Assembly (NCBI RefSeq): GCF_009866965.1
Contig: NZ_SPKJ01000045.1
Coordinates: 1-32,208, forward strand
DNA from: Propylenella binzhouense
GTDB taxonomy: Bacteria; Pseudomonadota; Alphaproteobacteria; Rhizobiales; Afifellaceae
Reading direction: 5' to 3'
DNA length: 32,208 bases
The notes under the pieces are model-generated. The model ran no database searches. It was not told the origin of the DNA and saw only the letters and a program-made list of their open reading frames with translations. How positions within the stretch are numbered: the stretch's first letter is position 1; each line of letters starts with the position of its first letter. A program made the translations under genes and the position numbers. Below are positions 24,453 to 31,699 of the stretch, piece by piece.

Positions 24453-25414
24453 CAATGCTCCTTGACATAGGGCACGCCCCCCGCCCGCGGCGGCACGGCC
24501 CGCCCGATGAAGCCCGCGAGCAGGACGACCGTCAACAGATATGGCAGCGCCTGGATCGCCTGGACGGGCACCTCGCCGACGATCGGCAGCCGCGCGCCCT
24601 GCAGCCGGATCGAGATCGCGTCGAGGAGGCCGAACAGGAAACAGGCGCCGAGCACCGGCCAGGGCCGCCACTTGGCGAAGATGAGCGCGGCGAGCGCGAT
24701 GAAGCCCTTGCCGGCCGTCATGTCCCGGATGAACCCGGCCGATTGCGCGATGGCGAGGTAGGCGCCCGCGAAGCCGCAGAAAATCCCGGCGATCATGACC
24801 GCGCGATAGCGCAGCCACGCGACCGAGATGCCGGCGGTATCGACCGCGGCCGGGTTCTCGCCGACGGCGCGCAGGCGCAGGCCGAAGCGGGTGCGGTAGA
24901 GGATCCACGCGGAAAGCGGAACCGCGAGCACGGCGAGATAGACGAGAAGATTGTGCCCCGAGATCAGCTCCGCGTAGACGGGCCCCACGAGCGGCACGCC
25001 GCGGAGCGCCTCGGCGCCCGGCAGCTCGATCTCGGCGAAGCGGCCGCCGGCCGGGACCGGCGGGGTGCGCCCGCCCTGGGAGAACCACGCCTGGCCCAGG
25101 AACGCGGTGAGGCCCGAGGCGAGAAAGTTGATCGCGACCCCGGAGACGATCTGGTTGCCGCGCTGGGTGATCGAGGCATAGCCGTGCACCAGGGCGAACG
25201 CCACCGAGGCGACCACGGCCGCGGCCAGGCCGAGCCAGGCCGAGGCCGTCACGCCCGCGACCGCGCCGGCGGCAAAGGCGGCGATCAGCATCTTGCCCTC
25301 GAGCCCGATGTCGAAGATGCCGGAGCGCTCCGAGAAGAGGCCGGCAAGGGCGGCGAGGATCAGCGGAACCGAGAGCCGGACCGCCGAATCGAGCACGGGG
25401 AGCACGGCTTCCAT
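24452..25414 (-). CDS. Nucleoside ABC transporter permease (second)
   Basis: This 320-residue inner-membrane protein of the RbsC/BmpD-like BPD_transp_2 family has about eight to ten hydrophobic segments. It begins LDSAVRLSVPLILAALAGLF, has the conserved SERSGIFDIGLEGKMLIAAF (about 28-47) and the cytoplasmic loop RTRFGLRLRAVGENPAAVDT (about 180-199), which contacts the ATPase. The C-terminal half has GKGFIALAALIFAKWRP and then LLTVVLLAGFIG. It pairs with the permease immediately upstream to form the channel. Its start overlaps that gene's stop (TGATG), and its stop overlaps the cdd start. Confidence 0.93.
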   Translation of the reverse strand: MEAVLPVLDSAVRLSVPLILAALAGLFSERSGIFDIGLEGKMLIAAFAAGAVAGVTASAWLGLAAAVVASVAFALVHGYASITQRGNQIVSGVAINFLASGLTAFLGQAWFSQGGRTPPVPAGGRFAEIELPGAEALRGVPLVGPVYAELISGHNLLVYLAVLAVPLSAWILYRTRFGLRLRAVGENPAAVDTAGISVAWLRYRAVMIAGIFCGFAGAYLAIAQSAGFIRDMTAGKGFIALAALIFAKWRPWPVLGACFLFGLLDAISIRLQGARLPIVGEVPVQAIQALPYLLTVVLLAGFIGRAVPPRAGGVPYVKEH

Positions 25415-26595
25415 CAGACCGCCTTCCCCGGGGCGCCCGCCCGCCGCCGGAGGGCGGCCGAACCGAGCGCGAGCAGGCGGGCGATGCCCGGCCGGAAGAG
25501 ATGCTCGAGCGCTCCGGCGAACAGGATCACGAGGCCCTGGATGACCACGATCATGTCGCGCGACACGGCCGGCATGTCGAAGGCGAGCTCCGCCCCGCCC
25601 TGGTAGAGCATGCCGAAGAGGATGGCGGAGAGGACGATCCCGACCGGATGCCCCCGCCCCATCAGCGCAACGGCGATCCCGACGAACCCGGCGCCGCCCA
25701 CGAAGTCGATCTGCAGGCGCTGCTGGTCGCCCAGGACCGGATTGACCGCCATCATGCCGGCAAGCGCACCGGAGAGCATCATCGAAACGACGGCGATCCG
25801 GGTGATCGATATGCCGGCATAGACCGCCGCCGCCGGATTGAGACCGACGGTGCGGATCTCGTAGCCGAGCTTCGTCCGCCAGACGAGGACGTAGACGAAG
25901 AGCGCGCAGGCGAGCGCGAGGAAGAGGCTGAGATTGACGGGAGCGCCGCCGACATCGAGGCCGAGCAGGGCGAAGAGGCCGCCGAGCTTCGGCAGCGCGG
26001 CGCTGGCGGCGAACGTGCGCGTCTCGGGCTGCATCGAGCCCGCCGGCATGAGGTGGTCGACGAGCAGCCACACCATCATGGCCGACGCGATGAAGTTGAA
26101 CATGATCGTCGTGATCACGACGTGGCTGCCGCGCCTGACCTGGAGCCAGCCCGGGATGAAGGCCCAGGCGGCGCCGAAGAGGGCGGCGGCGGCGGTCGCC
26201 GCGGGGAAGACGACCCACCACGGCGCGATGCGGTCGAGCGCAAGGGCGACAAGAGCGACGCCGAGCCCGCCGACATAGGCCTGGCCCTCGCCGCCGATGT
26301 TGAAGAGCCCGGCGTGGAAGGCGACGGCGACGGCGAGCCCGGTGAAGATGAAGTTGGTCGCGTAGAACAGCGTGAAGCCGATCCCCTCGCCGAAGCCGAG
26401 GGCGCCCCACAGGAGGAGCTTGACGGCGGCGAGCGGGCTCTCGCCGATGAAGAGGACGACGAGCCCCGCCACGAGGAAGGCGGCGGTGACGTTGACGAGC
26501 GGGATCAGGCCGTATTCGGCCCAGGGCGGGATCCGCACCGCCCGGGGTGCCGCTCCGGCGGCCGGCGGCGGGCTAGAGCGGGTATCCGCGCTCAT
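25414..26595 (-). CDS. Nucleoside ABC transporter permease (first)
   Basis: This 393-residue polytopic inner-membrane protein of the BPD_transp_2 family has an N-terminal Pro/Ala-rich cytoplasmic tail and about ten membrane segments. Conserved elements are FHAGLFNIGGEGQAYVGGLG (about 101-120), RRGSHVVITTIMFNFIASA (about 155-175), the loop RTKLGYEIRTVGLNPAAAVYAG (about 255-275) and GAGFVGIAVALMGRGHPVG (about 315-333). It is the larger of the two permeases, as is usual in Bmp-type nucleoside transporters. No clear ribosome-binding site lies before the ATG at 26595. The start lies 23 nt inside the end of the preceding gene, so re-initiation is likely. Confidence 0.92.
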   Translation of the reverse strand: MSADTRSSPPPAAGAAPRAVRIPPWAEYGLIPLVNVTAAFLVAGLVVLFIGESPLAAVKLLLWGALGFGEGIGFTLFYATNFIFTGLAVAVAFHAGLFNIGGEGQAYVGGLGVALVALALDRIAPWWVVFPAATAAAALFGAAWAFIPGWLQVRRGSHVVITTIMFNFIASAMMVWLLVDHLMPAGSMQPETRTFAASAALPKLGGLFALLGLDVGGAPVNLSLFLALACALFVYVLVWRTKLGYEIRTVGLNPAAAVYAGISITRIAVVSMMLSGALAGMMAVNPVLGDQQRLQIDFVGGAGFVGIAVALMGRGHPVGIVLSAILFGMLYQGGAELAFDMPAVSRDMIVVIQGLVILFAGALEHLFRPGIARLLALGSAALRRRAGAPGKAV

Positions 26596-27439
26596 CGAGG
26601 AAGGTCCGCAGAGCGTCGGGGAAGCTTTCGAGAATCTTCTCGGAAGCCTCGCAGCGCTCGGTTCCGTCAGGGCAATGTTCCAGGCCCCAGCGGTCCTGGG
26701 GATTGTAGGCGCGGAGCATCTCCGCCCAGGCCTCGGCCCCCTCGCCGAGGATCGCCTTCTCGGCCACCCAGCCGGCGAGAAAGCCGTTGCCGGCCTCCTC
26801 GAGCGCGACGCCGGCTTCCATGGCCTCAAGATAGGCGCGGTGCCGGGCCTGGAACCGGGTCTCGAGCGAGGCGTCGTGGAGCTCCGCGTTGCGGACGACG
26901 AGGATCTGCAGCGGCGCGGCGGAGCACGCATAGCAGCCGAAGCGGTAGAGGAAGGCCTCGTCCTGCCCCTCGATCTCGTAGCGCCCGTCGCCGTCCGAAT
27001 CGGCGAGGTTGCTGCCGGCACCGTTCAAAAGGCCGACGCGGATCGTCTGCCAGGCGCCGCCCGGCGCCTTGCTGAGGACAAGCATCTCGTTGCAGCAATG
27101 GGCACCGCCGGTGAAGCCTTCGAGCACGACCTCGGGCGTGTCGTTCCCGGGGTCCATCTCGACGAGGGTCGCGACGGCCGGGACGGAATCGGCGACGGCC
27201 TCCGCCATCTCCGCGCGCGCGGCCAGCGCGCCGCGTTCGAAGATCGCCACCCGAGGGGTCGAGCGGCCGCTCGCGTCGCCTTCGCCCGGCGCGGCGTCGA
27301 GCCGCACCTCGAGCGTATGCGTCCGCATCGAGGCCGAAAGAATGCCGCGTCCGACCGAAACATGCGGGAGCTCGTCCGACGCCGCGCTGCCGGCGAGCGC
27401 AGCGATGAGAGCCAGGGTGAGCAGACAGCGCAGCCTCAT
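26573..27439 (-). CDS. Cysteine-rich secreted protein of unknown function
   Basis: This 288-residue protein has a Sec signal peptide (LLTLALIAALAGSAAS, about 6-21) and six cysteines in the mature part, in three pairs: GAHCCNEM (C115, C116), FGCYACSAAP (C169, C172) and EHCPDGTERCE (C256, C263). Three disulfides are possible. DSDGDGRYEIEG (147-158) has the DxDxDG spacing of a calcium-binding loop, as found in EF-hand, dockerin or VCBS-like repeats. The C-terminal half is helical and ends in a Trp/Tyr/Arg-rich stretch. I recall similar conserved hypothetical proteins in alphaproteobacteria but no named family. It overlaps the ATPase gene by 4 nt (ATGA) and the first permease by 23 nt, so it is made together with the transporter. 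A periplasmic accessory role is possible. Confidence 0.82.
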   Translation of the reverse strand: MRLRCLLTLALIAALAGSAASDELPHVSVGRGILSASMRTHTLEVRLDAAPGEGDASGRSTPRVAIFERGALAARAEMAEAVADSVPAVATLVEMDPGNDTPEVVLEGFTGGAHCCNEMLVLSKAPGGAWQTIRVGLLNGAGSNLADSDGDGRYEIEGQDEAFLYRFGCYACSAAPLQILVVRNAELHDASLETRFQARHRAYLEAMEAGVALEEAGNGFLAGWVAEKAILGEGAEAWAEMLRAYNPQDRWGLEHCPDGTERCEASEKILESFPDALRTFLDERGYPL

Positions 27440-28962
27440 GCCGCAGCCCTGTCCGCGCCCGCCATCAGCAGTCCGAGCTCGGTCTCGCTCGCCGCCGGCG
27501 TCCGCTCGCCGACGATCCGGCCGCCGCACATCACCAGGATGCGGTCCGACAGCGCCCGGATTTCGTCGAGTTCGACCGAAACGAGCAGGATGGCCTTCCC
27601 GGCAGCCCGCATGTCGAGCAGGCGCCTGTGGATGAACTCGATGGCGCCGATATCGACGCCGCGGGTCGGCTGGCCGACGACGAGCACGGCGGGGTCACGC
27701 TCCAGCTCGCGACCGAGCACGATCTTCTGCTGGTTCCCGCCGGAGAAGTTCGCCGCAGGCAGCCGGCAGTCCGGCGGGCGTATGTCGTACTGCGCGATCT
27801 CCTGGTTGGCCTTGGCCTCCACCGCGCGGCGGTCCATGAGCCAGCCGGACCCGTAGCGCGGATCCCGGTGGTAGCCGAGAATGGCGTTGTCGCACTCCTC
27901 GAACGGCATGACGAGCCCGGTCCGGTGGCGGTCCTCCGGCACATGGGCCAGCCCGATCCGCCGCATCGCCGCGGCATCGCACCCCCCGGTCAAATCGATC
28001 TCCCGGCCGTCGAGGAAGAGCGCGCCGCCGGTCGCGGGCCGCATTCCTGCGATCACCTCCATCAGCTCCGACTGGCCGTTGCCCGCGACGCCGGCTATGC
28101 CGACGATCTCGCCGGCGCGGACCTCGAACGTGATGCCGGAGAGCAGCGTGACGCCCCTTTCGTCCTCGAGCGCGAGATCGCGGGCGCCGAGAAGGGGTCG
28201 GCCCGGCACGACGGTCTCCTTCTCGGCACGCAGGAGCACCCGTCGCCCCACCATCAGCTCGGCGAGACGCTCCGGCGCCGCTTCGGCGGTCGGCATCGTC
28301 GCCACCATCTCGCCACGCCGCATGACCGAAACGCGATTCGTCACGGCCATGATCTCGCGCAGCTTGTGCGTGATGAGGACGACCGTCTTGCCCTGCGCCC
28401 TCAGCTGGCGCAGCACGTCGAAAAGCTGGTCCGCCTCGGCGGGCGTCAGAACGCCCGTCGGCTCGTCAAGGATCAGCGTTTCGGCACCGCGATAGAGCGC
28501 CTTCAGGATCTCGACGCGCTGCTGCAATCCGACCGGTAGGCTGCCCACCACGGCGTCGGGATCGACGAAGAGCCCGAAATCGCGTGCGATCGCCTCAAGC
28601 GTCGCGCGCGCGTTCCGAATCCCCTGCCGCAGCAGCGCCCCGCCTTCGCTGCCGAGCATGACGTTCTCGAGCACGGTGAACGGCTCCACCAGCATGAAGT
28701 GCTGATGGACCATGCCGATCCCCGCTGCGATCGCGTCCTGCGGCGAGCGCATCTGCACGGACCTGCCATCGATGCGGATCTCGCCGGCATCGGGATGGTA
28801 GAAGCCGTAGAGGATCGACATCAGGGTCGACTTGCCGGCCCCGTTCTCGCCGACGATCCCGTGGATCGTCCCCTTCTCGACCGTGAGGGCGATGTTGCGG
28901 TTGGCGTGCACCGCACCGAAGCTCTTGTCGATGCCGACGAGTTCGATGGCGGGCGCGGCCAA
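27436..28962 (-). CDS. Nucleoside ABC transporter ATP-binding protein (two ABC domains)
   Basis: This 508-residue cytosolic ATPase is of the RbsA/BmpB-like (YufO/NupO) type with two ABC domains. Domain 1 (about 5-240) has Walker A GENGAGKST (38-46), the signature-position sequence LPVGLQQRVEI, Walker B TLILDEPTGVLTP and VVLITHKLREIM. Domain 2 (about 255-500) has the degenerate Walker A GVAGNGQSE, a good signature NFSGGNQQK and LVVGQPTRGVDIG. Asymmetric domains are normal in this family. The only sensible start is a TTG at 28962, 7 nt after the CAP-domain gene, with GAGG shortly upstream. Together with the BMP binding protein and two permeases it makes a complete importer. Confidence 0.94.
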   Translation of the reverse strand: MAAPAIELVGIDKSFGAVHANRNIALTVEKGTIHGIVGENGAGKSTLMSILYGFYHPDAGEIRIDGRSVQMRSPQDAIAAGIGMVHQHFMLVEPFTVLENVMLGSEGGALLRQGIRNARATLEAIARDFGLFVDPDAVVGSLPVGLQQRVEILKALYRGAETLILDEPTGVLTPAEADQLFDVLRQLRAQGKTVVLITHKLREIMAVTNRVSVMRRGEMVATMPTAEAAPERLAELMVGRRVLLRAEKETVVPGRPLLGARDLALEDERGVTLLSGITFEVRAGEIVGIAGVAGNGQSELMEVIAGMRPATGGALFLDGREIDLTGGCDAAAMRRIGLAHVPEDRHRTGLVMPFEECDNAILGYHRDPRYGSGWLMDRRAVEAKANQEIAQYDIRPPDCRLPAANFSGGNQQKIVLGRELERDPAVLVVGQPTRGVDIGAIEFIHRRLLDMRAAGKAILLVSVELDEIRALSDRILVMCGGRIVGERTPAASETELGLLMAGADRAAA

Positions 28963-28969
28963 GGTCGCC

Positions 28970-29491
28970 TCACGCGCCGAACGGGCCGCCGGCGCCGCGC
29001 GGCGGCATCGGCATGGCTAGGACCAGCGCCCAGAAGTAGCGGTATTCGGAGGCCGGAGCATAGGCGAGCCCGATTCCGAACTCCGTCGCGCCCTCCCGGA
29101 GGAGATTCCGCCGGTGGTCGGGCGATTGCTTCCAGCCCGCCATCGCCTGTTCGATCGTCCGGTAGCCCGCGCCGAGATTCTCGACCGCAATGCCCCAGTC
29201 GTACCCGACTGCCGCGAGCCGCTTCGGCAGCGGACCGGCGACCCTGTGGCTCAGGCGGTCCGCCCGCGCCATCGCGAGCGCCTGCCGTCCGGCGGCATCG
29301 CCCAGCACCCCGTTCGCGGAGACGGCGTTCAGGCCCGCCTCCGAACGGAACGCGGAAACGAGCCTGCCGGCGCCTGCGCTGTCGACCGGAAGCTGCCGCG
29401 CCTCGAGCAGCGCCCCCTTTCCGGCGCAGCCGGCGAGCGCCAGTCCCGCCCCGCCGGCGAGCGCAAGGCAGGCGCGGCGGTGAAGCCCCAC
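28970..29491 (-). CDS. CAP-domain (SCP/PR-1-like) lipoprotein
   Basis: This 173-residue protein begins at a GTG (29491), two bases after the stop of the binding-protein gene, and has a lipoprotein signal: HRR, a hydrophobic run and the lipobox LAGC (C22). The rest is a CAP domain. The cavity residues appear conserved: H82 in RLSHRV, E104 in AVENLG, H126 in SPDHRRNLL and E137 in TEFGIGL, followed by FWALVLAM. CAP-domain proteins occur in many bacteria, with unclear roles in the envelope; some bind lipids or sterols. Its place between the binding protein and the ATPase is unusual for this transporter type. An outer-membrane or envelope accessory is plausible; direct participation in uptake is not shown. 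Confidence 0.86.
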   Translation of the reverse strand: MGLHRRACLALAGGAGLALAGCAGKGALLEARQLPVDSAGAGRLVSAFRSEAGLNAVSANGVLGDAAGRQALAMARADRLSHRVAGPLPKRLAAVGYDWGIAVENLGAGYRTIEQAMAGWKQSPDHRRNLLREGATEFGIGLAYAPASEYRYFWALVLAMPMPPRGAGGPFGA

Positions 29492-29493
29492 GT

Positions 29494-30489
29494 TCAGGAA
29501 GTCGGGCAGGTGTTGTCGGCCATGTAGTCGTGGACCTTGATGTCGCCCGAGATGATCTTCGACGTGGCGGCCTCGACCTTGTCCTTCATTTCGTCGGTCA
29601 CGAGCTTGTCGTTGTTTTCGTCGAGCGCCCAGCCGACCCCCTCCTCGGCAAGCCCGAGCACCTGCACGCCGTTCGACCACGAGCCGTTCTGGGCATCCTC
29701 GAAGGCGGTGTAGACGGCATTGTCGACGCGCTTCAGCATCGAGGTCAGCACATGGCCGGGATGGAGCGCGTTCTGGTTGGAATCGACGCCGATGCCGAGC
29801 TTGTCCGCATCGGCGGCGGCCTGCAGCACGCCGATGCCGGTCCCCCCGGCCGCGTGGTAGACGACGTCGGCCCCGCGGTCGAACTGGCTCCTGGCGAGCT
29901 CGCCGCCCTTCACGGGGTCGGTCCACGCCGCCCCGGTGGTGCCCGTCATGTTCTGCAGCACGGTGATATCGGGCTTCACGGACTTGGCGCCCTGCACATA
30001 GCCGCAGGCGAACTTCCGGATGAGGGGGATGTCCATTCCGCCCACGAATCCGATCGTCCCGGTCTTCGATGCCATCGCCGCCAGCATGCCCACGAGATAG
30101 GAGCCCTCCTCCTCCTTGAAGACGATCGAGCGGACGTTCGGCTTGTCCACCACCATGTCGATGATGGCGAAGCGGATGTCGGGGAATTCCGTTGCGACCT
30201 TTTCGATCGCCTGCGCCTGGCTGAACCCGATGGCGACGATCGGATCGAAGCCCCGCCGGGCGAAGTTCCTGAGCGCCTGCTCGCGCTGGGAATCGTTCTG
30301 GACCTCGAAGTCGCGATACGTGATGCCGGTATCCTTCGCGAACCGCTCCGCGCCCTGGAAGGCGGCCTCGTTGAAGGACTTGTCGAACTTGCCGCCGAGA
30401 TCGTAGACGACCGCCGGCTTGATGTCCGCGGCATGGGCGGCACCCGCGAAGGCGAGCGCAGCGACAGCGGCGACCCAGGTCATGCGCAT
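29494..30489 (-). CDS. BMP-family (PnrA-like) nucleoside-binding protein
   Basis: This 331-residue periplasmic protein has a Sec signal peptide (MRMTWVAAVAALAFAGAAHA, residues 1-20) and the BMP domain. YDLGGKFDKSFNEAAFQGAE (about 29-48) is the family start, followed by ARRGFDPIVAIGFSQAQAIE, FVGGMDIPLIRKFACGYVQG and VVYHAAGGTGIGVLQAA. Mature residues around DKSFNE would contact the nucleoside. It lacks a lipobox, unlike many Gram-positive relatives. It is the first gene of the salvage cluster; AGGAG lies just before the ATG. In proteobacteria this protein family feeds purine and pyrimidine nucleosides to the RbsC/RbsA-like permease-ATPase, and the deo genes downstream agree with nucleoside uptake. 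Confidence 0.93.
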   Translation of the reverse strand: MRMTWVAAVAALAFAGAAHAADIKPAVVYDLGGKFDKSFNEAAFQGAERFAKDTGITYRDFEVQNDSQREQALRNFARRGFDPIVAIGFSQAQAIEKVATEFPDIRFAIIDMVVDKPNVRSIVFKEEEGSYLVGMLAAMASKTGTIGFVGGMDIPLIRKFACGYVQGAKSVKPDITVLQNMTGTTGAAWTDPVKGGELARSQFDRGADVVYHAAGGTGIGVLQAAADADKLGIGVDSNQNALHPGHVLTSMLKRVDNAVYTAFEDAQNGSWSNGVQVLGLAEEGVGWALDENNDKLVTDEMKDKVEAATSKIISGDIKVHDYMADNTCPTS

Positions 30490-30579
30490 AGCAGCTCCTA
30501 TCTTCCTCCGACCGGCCCGGGGACCGGCCCCACGGCGAAGATTGGCACGGCCTTCGCTGCAGCGCACCTGCTTTCATAT

Positions 30580-30602
30580 GCTTTGACGGACCGGCGCAAA
30601 GC
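30580..30602. promoter_or_regulatory. Inverted repeat in the divergent Bmp/glk promoter region
   Basis: GCTTTG (30580-30585) and CAAAGC (30597-30602) form a 6-bp inverted repeat with an 11-nt spacer, about 90 nt before the binding-protein gene and 38 nt before glk. This size and position suit an operator for a dimeric repressor (for example of DeoR or LacI type) acting on one or both divergent genes. No regulator gene is in the window. Confidence 0.3.
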
Positions 30603-30640
30603 GATATCTGTTGCATGCCGTTGCGGATCGGGAGCCCGGA

Positions 30641-31684
30641 ATGTCACTGCTGCAAGCCGCGATAGAGCCGCTCGCCTTTCCGGTCCTGATCGGCGATATC
30701 GGCGGCACGAACGTCCGCTTCGCGCTCCTTTCCGACGCCAATGCCGAGCCGCGCAGCTTCCCGCCCGTGGAGACGCGGAGCTATCCGGACATCGAGACCG
30801 CGATCGAGGAGAACGTGCTCGCGCATACGAGCGTGATGCCGCGCTCGGCGGTCATTGCCGTGGCCGGCCCCGTGAGCGGCAACGAGGTCGACCTGACGAA
30901 TGCCGACTGGATCGTGCGGCCGCACGACATCGTCGAGCGGATCGGGGTCGCCGACGTCATCCTCCTCAACGATTTCGAGGCGCTCGCGCTCGCCCTCCCC
31001 GAGCTGAAGGACAACGATCTCCACAGGATCGGCGGCGGCGCGATCGAGACCTTCTGCACGAAGGTCGTGGTCGGCCCGGGCACGGGCCTCGGCGTCGGCG
31101 GGCTCGCGCACGCCGCCCGCATCTGGGTGCCGCTGCCCGGCGAGGGCGGGCACGTCTCCTTCGGGCCGGTCGAGCCCGACGAGTTTCCGGTCTGGCGGGC
31201 GATCGAGCCGGAACACGGGCGGATCTCGGCGGAGTCGCTTCTCGCGGGGCGCGGCATCGTCCGCCTCTACCGGGCGGTCGCCACCGTCGAAGGCTCGATG
31301 CCGCAGCTCCACAGCCCGGCCATGATCACGGATGCCGCCTTGTCCGGGACCGACCCGTGCGCCGAGCGGACGATCGAGCTCTATGCGCGCCTGCTCGGCC
31401 GGCTCGCCGGCGACCTCGCGCTCGTGCTCATGGCCCGCGGCGGGGTCTATGTCGGCGGCGGCATCGCGCCGCGGCTCATCCCCTTCCTGGAGCGCGGCGA
31501 GTTCCGTCGCGCCTTCGAGGCGAAGGCGCCGCATGACGAGCTGATGCGCGGCATGTCGACCGTCGTCATCACGCGCGAGAGCCCTGCCCTGCTCGGGCTC
31601 GCCGCCTTCGCCCGCACGCCCAACCGCTTCGGCGTCTCGCTCACGGGCCGGCGCTGGAAGAAGGCGGCCGTCGCGGCGCATTGA
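30641..31684 (+). CDS. glk: Glucokinase
   Basis: This 347-residue cytosolic enzyme of the bacterial Glk family phosphorylates glucose with ATP. It has the phosphate loop LIGDIGGTNVRFALL (16-30), VAGPVSGNEVDLTNADW, the catalytic-Asp segment VILLNDFEALALALP, VVVGPGTGLGVGGL, the sugar-binding PGEGGHVSFGP and VYVGGGIAPRLIP. The C-terminus has the basic tail RRWKKAAVAAH. The start at 30641 has GGGAG upstream and gives a normal length; the ATG ten codons earlier is less likely. It is divergent from the nucleoside operon and convergent with hrpB, so it is probably transcribed alone. Confidence 0.95.
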   Translation: MSLLQAAIEPLAFPVLIGDIGGTNVRFALLSDANAEPRSFPPVETRSYPDIETAIEENVLAHTSVMPRSAVIAVAGPVSGNEVDLTNADWIVRPHDIVERIGVADVILLNDFEALALALPELKDNDLHRIGGGAIETFCTKVVVGPGTGLGVGGLAHAARIWVPLPGEGGHVSFGPVEPDEFPVWRAIEPEHGRISAESLLAGRGIVRLYRAVATVEGSMPQLHSPAMITDAALSGTDPCAERTIELYARLLGRLAGDLALVLMARGGVYVGGGIAPRLIPFLERGEFRRAFEAKAPHDELMRGMSTVVITRESPALLGLAAFARTPNRFGVSLTGRRWKKAAVAAH

Positions 31685-31699
31685 GGCGGGCCTCCGCCC

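Noticed and set aside
28390-28560. Non-canonical signature LPVGLQQR in ABC domain 1 of the transporter ATPase
   Set aside because: This is a usual variant in RbsA/BmpB-like two-domain ATPases (the related form is LSVGEQQR) and does not imply inactivity.
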